Below are positions 17,346 to 25,746 of a stretch of DNA of 64,000 nt, piece by piece (position 1 is the first letter of the stretch; the number at the start of each line of letters is the position of its first letter). Under the pieces are notes generated by a model, which was not told the DNA's origin, ran no database searches, and was given only the letters and a program-made list of their open reading frames with translations. The stretch comes from Rhodanobacter denitrificans (lineage in GTDB: Bacteria > Pseudomonadota > Gammaproteobacteria > Xanthomonadales > Rhodanobacteraceae), in NCBI RefSeq assembly GCF_003335105.1, contig NZ_QFWQ01000006.1, positions 248,001 to 312,000 of the forward strand, read 5' to 3'. A program made the translations under genes and the position numbers.

Positions 17346-18928
17346 GCGTGCCACCGCGGCAGTCCCAGCGCGGTGCGCAATGGATCGAGCAGCGCACCAT
17401 AGCGTGGCGCACGCGCGGTGTTGTGCAATGGGCGGCGCACCTGGGTGGCGCTGGGCGATCGCACGTCGCGCCGTGTTTCGTGGAAATCGAGGCAACCAGG
17501 CTCGAAGGGCAAGCCGCAGAAATCCAGCAATCGCCGGATACCGGCTTCCGGTCCGGCCAGCAGGTCCTCGTACCGGTGCTCGAATACATGTGCCGGGTGC
17601 AGTTCGCGCCAGCGCTGCACGCTGCGATCGAAATCGCGCCAGAAACCGGCCAGGTCCTCGAAGGTGCGCGTGTACTCGTTGCCCGCCAGGTGTTGGCGAT
17701 AGCAGGAGAAGCAGGTTTCCAGCGGATCGCGCCGGCAGGCGACGATGCGCGCCGAAGGCAGCATGGCCCGGACGGCACCGACGTACATCCAGTTGTTGGG
17801 CAGCTTGTCGATGAATACGGGACGCTGACGGCGCCAGCGCGCGGTGCGCTCCAGGTAGCGCTGCCCCAGCCGCTCCCAGTCGCCGGCCTGCATCGCGCCG
17901 ACCCATTGCGGGAAGTGCAGTCCGCGGCGGCGCGACTCCTCGCCGAGTACCTGCGGCAGGTCGGCCAGTTCGCCGGCGCCTTCGACGCGACTATGCGAGG
18001 CCAGTATCTGTTCGACCAGGGTCGAGCCGGAGCGGGGCAGGCTGACGACGAAGATCGCTTCGCTGCCCTGCTCCGCCGTGGCGCCGACGGGGGGTGGAGT
18101 AAAGGCGCCGAGGATCGCATCGATGGTGGTCGAGAAAGCCGAGGCACTCCAGCGTTGCCGGCGCCGGGCAACGGCATTGGCGTGTTCCAGGGCGGCCAGC
18201 GATTCGGCCGGGCGGCCGGCCTCGTCCAGTGCCTTTGCCAGCGCGAAGCCGGTGGCGATCAGGTCGTCCGCATCGATGCCCGGGTCCCGGGCGATGGCAC
18301 GCATCCGCGCGACGTCGTCATCGTTGAAGCGATTGCTCCTCAGTTCGGCCAACCCCCACCAGGCCATGCCGGTGGCGGGCTGTTGCGCAAGCAGGCGCCG
18401 ATACTCGATGGCGGCCTGTTCGACCTGGCCGGTGGTGCGCAGCAGGTCGGCCAGCAGTGCGCGTGAGGCGTAATGGTCCGGGTCGATCGCCACGGCCTGC
18501 CGCAGCGCGCCCACCGCTTCATCGTTCTGCACGCTGCGGGTCAGCATCACGCCGAGGTTGTACCAGGCAAGTGCCAGCCGCGGCTGCAGCTCGCAGCACC
18601 GGCGCAGGGCCACGATGGCGCCGTCGTAGTTGCCGGCCGCGCCCAGCAGGGCGCCGAGGGTGTTGTAATACAGCGCGTCCTGCGGCCGTTGCGCCAGTGC
18701 GCGCTGCATCGTGTGGATCGCCTCGCTGTGGAGGCCCCGCTGGCCGAGAATGCCGGCCTGCATGCGCAACACTTCTGGATGGCTGGGGTGCGTGGCCATG
18801 ACGAACCCGAGGCGGCGGTTGGCCTCGTCAACCCGGCCGGCATCCAGGGCTTCGGCAACGGCGGCGACGTGCTGGACGCCGGCCGAATCCAGCCCGTTCA
18901 GTCGCGAGGTTGGGGAAGTGGGCGGCAT
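17342..18928 (-). CDS. TPR-repeat sulfotransferase 3 (TPST-like)
   Basis: 528 residues from the ATG giving MPPTSPTSRLNGLDSAGVQ, with a modest Shine-Dalgarno (AGGT) upstream. TPR repeats occupy about residues 30-240 (YYNTLGALLGAAGNYDGAIVALRRC, AWYNLGVMLTRSVQNDEAVGALRQA, ASRALLADLLRTTGQVEQAAIEY are canonical). The sulfotransferase domain carries VVSLPRSGSTLVEQILASH (P298-T303), E320 in AGELADLP, FIDKLPNNWMYVGAV and CRRDPLETCFSCYRQHLAG. Again the Glu is 22 residues after the Pro of the PRSG loop. It heads a two-gene transcript with sulfotransferase 2 (4-bp overlap) and is divergent from the beta-hydroxylase gene, with which it shares a 227-bp promoter region. Confidence 0.88.
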   Translation of the reverse strand: MPPTSPTSRLNGLDSAGVQHVAAVAEALDAGRVDEANRRLGFVMATHPSHPEVLRMQAGILGQRGLHSEAIHTMQRALAQRPQDALYYNTLGALLGAAGNYDGAIVALRRCCELQPRLALAWYNLGVMLTRSVQNDEAVGALRQAVAIDPDHYASRALLADLLRTTGQVEQAAIEYRRLLAQQPATGMAWWGLAELRSNRFNDDDVARMRAIARDPGIDADDLIATGFALAKALDEAGRPAESLAALEHANAVARRRQRWSASAFSTTIDAILGAFTPPPVGATAEQGSEAIFVVSLPRSGSTLVEQILASHSRVEGAGELADLPQVLGEESRRRGLHFPQWVGAMQAGDWERLGQRYLERTARWRRQRPVFIDKLPNNWMYVGAVRAMLPSARIVACRRDPLETCFSCYRQHLAGNEYTRTFEDLAGFWRDFDRSVQRWRELHPAHVFEHRYEDLLAGPEAGIRRLLDFCGLPFEPGCLDFHETRRDVRSPSATQVRRPLHNTARAPRYGALLDPLRTALGLPRWHA

Positions 18929-19027
18929 GCGGCGACCTGTCGGGTGAGTCGGTGGCGGGTTCCGGGACGCCCAGTAACGATGCGCGCATCCGGATGCGTG
19001 CCGTTCCTTGACCGGGACACCTCCTGA

Positions 19028-19050
19028 CGAAGACTTTCCCGGAGTCTTCG
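19028..19050. promoter_or_regulatory. Inverted repeat in the sulfotransferase 3 / beta-hydroxylase divergent promoter
   Basis: CGAAGACT (19028-19035) and AGTCTTCG (19043-19050) form a perfect 8-bp inverted repeat with 7-nt spacer TTCCCGG. It lies 100 bp from the start on the left and 106 bp from the start on the right, nearly the midpoint between the two genes. That suits a shared operator. Confidence 0.4.
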
Positions 19051-19155
19051 GCGTGATGTCGCAGTGGCAGTTGGCATCGGGGGTATTATGCCGCTCATGT
19101 TTCCCGCCGTGGCGCATGCATGGCGCCGCATCCCCAGTTTCAGGCGAAGCCGGTC

Positions 19156-20472
19156 ATGAACGAGCAGTTGTCGAATCCTCAGCCGGGTTACCGCGAACGC
19201 GCGCGCTTCGCCCTGGACCACGGCGACGAGATGGTGGCGGAGCAGTCCTTTTTGCACCTGCTGGACGCCGAGCCGGGTGATGCGGAGGCGCTGCAGTATC
19301 TCGCCATGCGCCACCTCGTCCGCGGCGAGGTGGGCAAGGCGATCGAGCGCCTGCTGGCAGCGCATCGCGCGCACCTGCGGGACGCGGGAGTGCTGCATCA
19401 GCTGGGCTCGGCGCGGATGGCGGGTGCGGATTACGCCGGTGCCGTCGTCGATCTGCGCGACGCGCTGGCGTTGGCACCGCAGATGTTCGTGGCCCGCCTG
19501 CGGCTCGGCTTGGCACTGGAGCAGCTCGGGCAGTCACACGACGCGCTGGTTGCCTACTACGGCGCGATTCACGCCGCGCAGACGCAAGGGCGCTGGCTCG
19601 GCGATGCGAACACCGCGCCGGGGATGCGCGACGCGGTGAAGCATGCCATGCGCTACGTCGATGCCGGCCGGCACGACCTGTTCGACGGCATCCTGGAACC
19701 GCTGCGCGAACGCTATGGCCGTTCGGAACTGCGGCGCGTCGAGCACTGCCTGGCGATCTACCTGCACGAGCAGCCGGCGAACCTGCCTGATCCGCGACAG
19801 CAGCCGAAGTTCCTTTACTTCCCCGGCATTCCCAGCCAGCCGTACTACCCACGCGAACGCTTTCCGGAGTTCGAGGCGCTGGAGGCCGGTACCGCGGCGA
19901 TCCGCGAAGAGCTGCGCGCGGTGCTGGAGCAGCCGCGCGACCTGGAGGCCTTCCTCAAGGTCGAGTCATCGCAGGACGCGGGGACCATGTTGCGTGCCTC
20001 CGGTACGCAGCAGGCGGCGTGGGACGCCTACTTCTTCTATCGCCATGGGCAGCGCTACGACACGCACTGCGCCAGCTGCCCGCAAACCACTGCGCTGATC
20101 GAGCGGATGCCGCTGTCGCGGATCCGCGAGCACGGGCCGGAGACGCTGTTCTCGGTGCTGCGGCCCGGCACCCACATCCTGCCGCACCGCGGCGTCACCA
20201 ACACGCGGCTGGTCACCCACCTGCCGCTGATCGTGCCGCCGGATTGCGCGCTGAACGTGGGTGGGGAGATTCACGAGTGGCAGGAAGGCCGCTGCGTCAC
20301 CTTCGATGACACGTTCGAGCACGAAGCGTGGAACCGCAGCGGCGAGACGCGCGTGGTGCTGATCATGGACTGCTGGAATCCCGACCTGAGCGAGGCCGAA
20401 CGCGCCGCGCTCGCCGAACTGGTCGCCGGCATCGGCGATTTCAACCGGAGCTGCGACTTGCCCGGCGACTGA
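19156..20472 (+). CDS. TPR-aspartyl/asparaginyl beta-hydroxylase
   Basis: 438 residues from the ATG giving MNEQLSNPQPGYRERARF. The N-terminal ~170 residues are TPR-like (ALQYLAMRHLVRGEVGKAIERL, VLHQLGSARMAGADYAGAVVDL). The rest matches the AspH family, the Fe(II)/2-oxoglutarate dioxygenases that hydroxylate Asp or Asn side chains. Core motifs are ILPHRGVTNTRLVTHLPLIV (Fe ligand H344), NVGGEIHEWQEG, FDDTFEHEAWN (Fe ligand H389), an Arg for 2-oxoglutarate in RVVLIMDCWNPDL. Animal AspH has the same TPR-plus-oxygenase architecture. No signal peptide is seen. With the sulfotransferases it suggests two kinds of post-translational modification aimed at one product. Confidence 0.9.
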   Translation: MNEQLSNPQPGYRERARFALDHGDEMVAEQSFLHLLDAEPGDAEALQYLAMRHLVRGEVGKAIERLLAAHRAHLRDAGVLHQLGSARMAGADYAGAVVDLRDALALAPQMFVARLRLGLALEQLGQSHDALVAYYGAIHAAQTQGRWLGDANTAPGMRDAVKHAMRYVDAGRHDLFDGILEPLRERYGRSELRRVEHCLAIYLHEQPANLPDPRQQPKFLYFPGIPSQPYYPRERFPEFEALEAGTAAIREELRAVLEQPRDLEAFLKVESSQDAGTMLRASGTQQAAWDAYFFYRHGQRYDTHCASCPQTTALIERMPLSRIREHGPETLFSVLRPGTHILPHRGVTNTRLVTHLPLIVPPDCALNVGGEIHEWQEGRCVTFDDTFEHEAWNRSGETRVVLIMDCWNPDLSEAERAALAELVAGIGDFNRSCDLPGD

Positions 20473-20514
20473 GCCGGGGGAGCGGTTCTCACGGAATGTC
20501 CGATCGCCGGCAAA

Positions 20515-20541
20515 CGAAAGGCCCCACGACAGGGCCTTTCG
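20515..20541. terminator. Bidirectional terminator between beta-hydroxylase and glutaredoxin fusion
   Basis: CGAAAGGCCC (20515-20524) and GGGCCTTTCG (20532-20541) form a perfect 10-bp stem with a 7-nt loop. The A/T ends give a short T-run on either strand. It serves the two convergent genes. Confidence 0.75.
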
Positions 20542-20566
20542 CGATGCGATCCGGTTGGCCGGACGG

Positions 20567-21490
20567 TCAGTAACGCGGCACGCCCGGGTCCACGTCGCGG
20601 GCCCACGCGTCCATGCCGCCCTCGACGTTGTACACGTTGCCGAAGCCGTGCGCGGCGAAGCGCTCGGCCATGGCGCGGCTGGAGATGCCGTGGTGGCAGA
20701 TGAAGGCCAGTGCGGTCTCCTTCGGCAGGCTGGCGAGGGCCTCGTAGCCTTCTTCCTCCAGCACCCGCGCCTGCGCCAGCGGTGCGGCCATGGCGCGGCC
20801 GGCGGCGGGGCGCACGTCGATCAGCACGAGGTCGTTGGCGGCGAGGCGGTCCTTCAGCTGCTGCACGCCGAGCGGCTTGATCTCCTGCGCGCCGGGGAAC
20901 TTCAGGCTCAGGCCCTCGCCCTGCACGGTGGAAACCCAGTCGATCACGATGCCTTTGGCGCGTTGCGCGCTGGCCGGGTCGAAATGGATCTCCAGCCCGT
21001 TGGCGTGCGCCACGATGTCGTGCTCGCCGGCCGGCGCCAGCTGGAAGCCGGCGCTGTGGTCGGGGCCGATCTCCAGGTGCAGCGCCACGCCCTGCGCGTT
21101 CGCGGTGCCCTGGCGGATCGCCTCGGCGGCGGCATCGGTGATGGTGATTTCCGGCGCGGTGCGGTCCGGCGCGGCGAGGCCGAACAGCTGGTGCAGCTCG
21201 CCGCTGCCGTACATCTGGCGGATGATGTCGGCGCCGCCGACCAGTTCGCCCTCCACGTACAGCTGCGGGATGGTGGGCCAGTCGCCGTAGGCCTTGATGC
21301 CTTCGCGGATTTCCGGATCGTCCAGCACGTTGACCGTGTGGTAGTCGGGCAGCAGCTCGTTCAGCGTATTGGTGGCCGCCGCGGAGAAGCCGCACATCGG
21401 CTGCTGGCGGTTGCCCTTCATGAACAGCACCACGCGGTGGTCCTTGAGCAGGGTTTCGATACGTTCGCGGGTGGCGCTGTCGAGGGACAT
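20567..21490 (-). CDS. Monothiol glutaredoxin (Grx4-type) fused to IscA-like and rhodanese domains
   Basis: 307 residues in three parts. Residues 1-105 are a CGFS monothiol glutaredoxin (C33 in PMCGFS, WPTIPQLYVEGELVGGADI), which binds a [2Fe-2S] cluster with glutathione for Fe-S delivery. Residues ~108-200 resemble a HesB/IscA domain (ITITDAAAEAI, LHLEIGPDHSAGFQLAPAG, GLEIHFDPAS) but contain no cysteine at all, so cluster binding by it is unlikely. Residues ~205-307 form a rhodanese (LVLIDVRP, active C265 in FICHHGISS, FGNVYNVEGGMDAWA). Grx4-rhodanese fusions are known in xanthomonads. Likely role is Fe-S trafficking with sulfur transfer. It is single-gene, with a start directly at MSLDSATRERIETLL. 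Confidence 0.88.
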   Translation of the reverse strand: MSLDSATRERIETLLKDHRVVLFMKGNRQQPMCGFSAAATNTLNELLPDYHTVNVLDDPEIREGIKAYGDWPTIPQLYVEGELVGGADIIRQMYGSGELHQLFGLAAPDRTAPEITITDAAAEAIRQGTANAQGVALHLEIGPDHSAGFQLAPAGEHDIVAHANGLEIHFDPASAQRAKGIVIDWVSTVQGEGLSLKFPGAQEIKPLGVQQLKDRLAANDLVLIDVRPAAGRAMAAPLAQARVLEEEGYEALASLPKETALAFICHHGISSRAMAERFAAHGFGNVYNVEGGMDAWARDVDPGVPRY

Positions 21491-21571
21491 GGGGATAACT
21501 CCGGCAGGTAAGACGGCTATGATACGCCGCCCCGATATGCGGGGTTCCCGCCGGCCTTCAAGGCCGCCCGT

Positions 21572-22438
21572 TCAGGCGGCGCGAGGCAGTTCGTCCGGGT
21601 CCGGTTCGCCGCGCCGCGCAGCACCCAGCGGCGCCAGCGCCAGCACCGCGGCGGGCGAGGGCCACACCTGCTCGCGGCTGGCGCGGCCCAGCGCGGTGGA
21701 CTGCTCGCTCCAGTGGATCAGCTCCATCGCGCCGGCATGGTCCTCGACCAGCACGGTGCAGTGCTCGACCCAGTCGCCGTCGTTGAGGTAGAGCACGCCG
21801 CCCAGCTCGCGCACGTGGCCGAAGTGGATGTGCCCGCAGATATGGCCGTCGAAGCCGCGCCGCCGCGCGTCGTCGGCGACGCGCTGCTCGTAGGCACGGA
21901 TGTACGCCAGCGCCTTGCCCACGTGCGACTTGACGATGATCGACAGCGGCAGGTACGGCAGTTCCAGCCGCCGCCGCAATGCATGCAGCCGGCGGTTGCT
22001 CCAGCAGATCAGGCGATGCATCGCCTCGCCGAGCAGCAGCATCCAGCGACTGCCGATCCGCTCGGGGTCGAATTCGTCGCCGTGGCTGACCCGGTAGCGG
22101 CGGCCGTCGGCACCCACGTGCACGGCGTCCAGCTCGATCCGCACGCCGGCGAAGTTCTGCCCGTGCAGCTTGCGCATGGGTGCGTCGTGGTTGCCGGGGA
22201 TATAGACCACCTCGACCCCGCGGCGCGCCAGCGCCAGCACTTCCGCGATCACCGCGCTGTGCTCGGCATGCCACCAGTGGCGCCGGGACAGCGCCTCCAG
22301 GTCGACGATGTCGCCGACCAGATAAAGTTTTTCGCAACGCAGCCGGCGCAGGAAGTCGAGCAGGTAGGCTGCCTTGCAGTCCGGCGTGCCCAGATGCACG
22401 TCCGAGATGAAGGCGCTGCGGCAATGGAAGCTGGTCAT
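21572..22438 (-). CDS. UDP-2,3-diacylglucosamine diphosphatase-like metallophosphoesterase
   Basis: 288 residues. All five calcineurin-like metal motifs are present: FISDVHLG, YLVGDIVDLEALSRRHWW, YIPGNHDAPM, VSHGDEFD and CGHIHFG. This is the LpxH-like family of lipid A biosynthesis, although classical LpxH is about 240 residues with a different cap; this version, with the RHWWHAEHS insertion, belongs to the paralogous group found in many proteobacteria. The C-terminal ~40 residues are low-complexity. It may act on lipid A precursors or another diphosphate, which cannot be decided here. A hairpin (GCCGCC/GGCGGC at 21563-21580) overlaps its stop codon. Confidence 0.82.
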   Translation of the reverse strand: MTSFHCRSAFISDVHLGTPDCKAAYLLDFLRRLRCEKLYLVGDIVDLEALSRRHWWHAEHSAVIAEVLALARRGVEVVYIPGNHDAPMRKLHGQNFAGVRIELDAVHVGADGRRYRVSHGDEFDPERIGSRWMLLLGEAMHRLICWSNRRLHALRRRLELPYLPLSIIVKSHVGKALAYIRAYEQRVADDARRRGFDGHICGHIHFGHVRELGGVLYLNDGDWVEHCTVLVEDHAGAMELIHWSEQSTALGRASREQVWPSPAAVLALAPLGAARRGEPDPDELPRAA

Positions 22439-22525
22439 GGCACGATCCCCGGTGGTGGCCCGGGGCGCCAGTGTGCGATCGCCACGTCACCGTGCGATGG
22501 CGGGCAGGTTGCAGCGCGGTTGCGG

Positions 22526-23137
22526 TCAGGAACGAAGGGCGGCGCGCGCGGCCGCCTCGATCGCCTGCGCCCACAAGGCGTATTGCGCCGCGGAGGGATG
22601 CAGGCCATCGGCGGCGAGCAGCGCGGGATGCAGGCGCGAGATGCCGGTGATGTCGACGAAACGGGCGCCGGCGCGCTCGGCTTCGGCGCAGGCGAGCGCA
22701 TTGTAGGCGTCCAGTTCGGCGCCGATGCGCGCCGGGTCCCGGCCCTGGTCGCGGGCGAAGCGGGTGACGCCCCAGTCCGGGATCGATGCCACCACCACGC
22801 GCGCGGCAAGGTCGCCGGCCAACGCGATCGCGCGGTCCAGCAGGCCGGCGAACTCGCCGCGGTAATCGTCGGCCGGGCGGCCGCGGTACTGGTTGTTCAC
22901 GCCGATCTGCAGCGTTACCAGGTCGTACGGCGGCGTCAGCGCGGCCGCGTCCATGCCTTGCGCCAGTTCGTCGGTGGTCCAGCCGGTGACCGCGACGATC
23001 TGCGGCTCGTCGAGAGGAATGTTGTCCTGGCGCAGGCGCCGCGCCAGCGTGGACGGCCAGTTTTCGTGCGCGGCCACCGCCTCGCCGATGGTGTACGAGT
23101 CGCCAAGGGCGAGAAAGCGCGGCAGGGTGGCCGGCAT
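22526..23137 (-). CDS. SGNH/GDSL-family hydrolase
   Basis: 203 residues from the ATG giving MPATLPRFLALGDSYTIGEAV. Block I GDSYTIGE holds the nucleophile Ser, block III LQIGVNNQYRGR the oxyanion Asn, and block V ADGLHPSAAQY the Asp/His pair. A Gly of block II is visible in AVTGWTTDEL. No signal peptide, so probably cytoplasmic esterase or deacylase activity. It starts 7 bp after the stop of the upstream aminotransferase, so the two form an operon. Substrate unknown. Confidence 0.88.
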   Translation of the reverse strand: MPATLPRFLALGDSYTIGEAVAAHENWPSTLARRLRQDNIPLDEPQIVAVTGWTTDELAQGMDAAALTPPYDLVTLQIGVNNQYRGRPADDYRGEFAGLLDRAIALAGDLAARVVVASIPDWGVTRFARDQGRDPARIGAELDAYNALACAEAERAGARFVDITGISRLHPALLAADGLHPSAAQYALWAQAIEAAARAALRS

Positions 23138-23144
23138 CACGGGA

Positions 23145-24389
23145 TCAGGCGACCGCGGCCGACTGCGGCAACTGCTCGCGCGCCATCCGCGCCAGCACCC
23201 GCTCGGTGCGCACGAACACTTCGCGCAGCTGCGCCGGCGGCGGCAGCAGAGTGAGCCGGAAGTGGCGGCTGCATGGCACGTTGAAGCTGCTTCCCGGCAC
23301 CACCAGCACCGACTCTTCTTCCAGCAGGCGCAGCGCGAAGGCTTCGTCGTCGAAGTGGGCGATGCGGTCGGCGCGTACCTGCGGGAACGCGTACAGCGCG
23401 CCCTGCGGTACCACCAGCTCCAGGTAGTCGCTGGCGGCCACGCCTTCGAGCACCAGACGGCGCGCCTCATGCAGGCGGCCGCCGGGCGCGGTCAGCGCGC
23501 CGATCGTGGGCGCATCCTGCAGCGCCGGCAGCACCGCCCACTGCGCGGTGACGTTCGCGCACAGGCGCAGCGCAGCGAGCAACTGCAAGGCGTCGCGATA
23601 CGCCGCGGTGTGTGCGGGGTTGCCGGACAGGCTCGCCCAGCCGACCCGGTAACCGCAGGCGCGGTGCACCTTGGACAGGCCGCCGAAGCTGAGGCAGGGC
23701 ACCTCGCCGGCTACTTCGGCCAGTGGCTGGAAGCTGGCGCCGTCGTACAGGATCTCGTCGTAGATCTCGTCGGAAAGCAACAGCAGCCGGTGCCGCGCCG
23801 CGATGTCCGCCAACCGCTGCAGCAGCGCGCGCGGGTACACCGCGCCGGTCGGGTTGTTCGGGTTGATCAGCACCAGCGCGCGGGTACGCGGGGTGATCAG
23901 CGCCTCGACCTCGTCCGGATCAGGCAGGTGGCCGTCGCGGGCGAGGCAGCGGTAGTAGCGCGGCTGGCCGCCGTTGAGGATGGTGGCGGCGCTCCACAGC
24001 GGGTAGTCGGGACTGGGCAGCAGCACCTCGTCGCCGGGCTGCAGCAGGGCGCGCAGGCTGAGGTCGATCAGCTCGCTGACGCCGTTGCCGATGAAGATGC
24101 GCTCGGGTTCGACGCCGCGCGCACCCCGCGCGCGCTGCTGCGCGGCGATGGCCTCGCGGGCCAGCTCCAGGCCCTGCTCGTGGCCGTAGGCCTCGCTGTC
24201 GTGCAGATGGCCGGCGATGGCCTCGCGCAGGTGGGCCGGTGCCGCGAAACCGTAGCGGCCGGGATTGCCGATGTTGAGCTTGATGATGTCGAGGCCGGCG
24301 GCCTCCAGCTCGCGCGCGCGCCGGGTCAGTGCGCCGCGGATTTCGTAGCGCACGTCCGCCAGGTGCGCACTGGGGGTGATGGGAGCCAC
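23145..24389 (-). CDS. Pyridoxal-phosphate aminotransferase (AlaA/AlaC-like alanine transaminase family)
   Basis: 414 residues of class I/II fold. Features in order: LNIGNPGRYGFAAP near the N-terminus, SEAYGHEQGLELAREAIA, FIGNGVSELIDLSLRALL, SPDYPLWSAAT, INPNNPTGAVYPRALL (Asn contacting PLP), LLSDEIYDEILYDG (Asp), the Schiff-base Lys in SFGGLSKVHRACGYRVGW, and the substrate Arg in SRHFRLTLLPP. It best resembles alanine-synthesising aminotransferases (pyruvate plus glutamate). It heads an operon with the SGNH hydrolase 7 bp downstream and is divergent from rsgA across 175 bp. Confidence 0.85.
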   Translation of the reverse strand: MAPITPSAHLADVRYEIRGALTRRARELEAAGLDIIKLNIGNPGRYGFAAPAHLREAIAGHLHDSEAYGHEQGLELAREAIAAQQRARGARGVEPERIFIGNGVSELIDLSLRALLQPGDEVLLPSPDYPLWSAATILNGGQPRYYRCLARDGHLPDPDEVEALITPRTRALVLINPNNPTGAVYPRALLQRLADIAARHRLLLLSDEIYDEILYDGASFQPLAEVAGEVPCLSFGGLSKVHRACGYRVGWASLSGNPAHTAAYRDALQLLAALRLCANVTAQWAVLPALQDAPTIGALTAPGGRLHEARRLVLEGVAASDYLELVVPQGALYAFPQVRADRIAHFDDEAFALRLLEEESVLVVPGSSFNVPCSRHFRLTLLPPPAQLREVFVRTERVLARMAREQLPQSAAVA

Positions 24390-24564
24390 GCCGGTGTCCT
24401 TTGCATGTTTGAGGTGGGATCGACAGGCGGCCGCGCCGCCGGCAGCTTGATGCTAGCAGCGTGGTGCAGTGCAGCGCGAGCACCAATTGGGCCGGGTCCC
24501 GGTTCATCGTCGGGCAATCCTCAGGCAAGGCATAATCACCGGACCGTGCCGACCGACCCTCCCC

Positions 24565-25620
24565 ATGAGTGACGCCGAAACGATCGAGCGCCTGCGCCAC
24601 ATCGGCTGGCGCGGCGAAACCCTGCCGGCCGGCGGCCTGCGCCTGGCCCGGGTGGTGGCCCAGCATCGCGCCGGCTACGAGCTGCACGACGGCGCGAGCC
24701 TGTTCGGCGCGCAGCCCGACGGACGTTTCCTCAAGCGTGGCCTCGACCCGGCCGAGCGGCCGGTGGTGGGCGACTTCGTCGAGGTCGCCGAAGGCACGCC
24801 GCCGCATATCGTCAGCGTGCTGCCGCGGCGCACGGTGCTGTCGCGGGCGGCCGCCGGCGAGCGCTACGAACGGCAGCTGATCGCCACCAACATCGACTAC
24901 GTGCTGGTACTGACCGGGCTGGACGGCGACTTCAACCCGGCGCGGATCGAGCGCTACCTGTCGCTGACCGAGGATTCCGGCGCACAGCCGGTGGTGCTGC
25001 TGAGCAAGCTGGACGTGCGCGAGGACGCCGCGGCACAGGTCGATGCCCTGCGCGCGCGGCTGCCCGCGGGCACCCCGATCCATGCGCTGAACGGCAAGGA
25101 CCCGGCCAGCGTGGCGTCGCTGGCGGCCTACCTGCAGCCGGGCGACAGCGCGGTGCTGGTGGGTTCCTCCGGCGCCGGCAAGTCGACCCTGACCAACACC
25201 CTGCTCGGCACGGCGCGCATGGCCACCGCCGAGGTGCGCAGCCACGACAGCCGCGGTCGCCACACCACCACCCATCGCGCCTTGCTGCAGCTGCCCTCGG
25301 GCGGTTGCCTGATCGACACCCCGGGGATGCGCGAGCTGAAGCTGACCGGCGAGGAAAACCTCGACCTGTTCGCCGACATCGAGCTGCTGGCCGGGCAATG
25401 CCGTTTCGCCGATTGCGGCCACGGCAGCGAGCCGGGTTGCGCGGTGCAGGCGGCGCTGGACAATGGCGAGCTGGCCGCGGCGCGCTGGCGCAATTACCTG
25501 AAGCTGCATGACGAACGCGAGGAGCAGGCTGCCACGCTTGAGGCGCGTCTGCGCCGCCAGCGTGGCGGCCGACCGATCGAGCGGCCGCACCCGCACCGCG
25601 GACGGCACGAACGGGAGTGA
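24565..25620 (+). CDS. rsgA: Ribosome small subunit-dependent GTPase A
   Basis: 351 residues from the ATG giving MSDAETIERLRHIGW; an earlier in-frame ATG adds 32 residues with no fit. It is a circularly permuted GTPase that tests maturation of the 30S subunit. After an OB fold (RPVVGDFVEVAEG) come G4-like LLSKLDV, then G1 VGSSGAGKSTLTN (G200-T208), a switch HTTTHRALLQLPSGG and G3 IDTPGMREL. The C-terminal zinc motif is CRFADCGHGSEPGC. The order G4-G1-G3 is diagnostic. The last ~25 residues are basic. It is upstream of the QEGLA-motif gene on the same strand with a 126-bp gap. Confidence 0.96.
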   Translation: MSDAETIERLRHIGWRGETLPAGGLRLARVVAQHRAGYELHDGASLFGAQPDGRFLKRGLDPAERPVVGDFVEVAEGTPPHIVSVLPRRTVLSRAAAGERYERQLIATNIDYVLVLTGLDGDFNPARIERYLSLTEDSGAQPVVLLSKLDVREDAAAQVDALRARLPAGTPIHALNGKDPASVASLAAYLQPGDSAVLVGSSGAGKSTLTNTLLGTARMATAEVRSHDSRGRHTTTHRALLQLPSGGCLIDTPGMRELKLTGEENLDLFADIELLAGQCRFADCGHGSEPGCAVQAALDNGELAAARWRNYLKLHDEREEQAATLEARLRRQRGGRPIERPHPHRGRHERE

Positions 25621-25746
25621 GCCGGCGGAAGGGCCGCAGACACGGGATTTGGACGCGTTGCCGGAACGACCGGGTCCGGCAGTGCACGGCGGGAGATCGA
25701 GGGCGATGACGGCGGGAATGGGCATGGCAAAGCGCGGTATGCGCCG

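Noticed and set aside
17346-17906. N-terminal extension of sulfotransferase 2 to 736 residues
   Set aside because: The extra residues overlap sulfotransferase 3 in another frame and are Arg/Ala-rich shadow. The ATGA overlap gives the true start.
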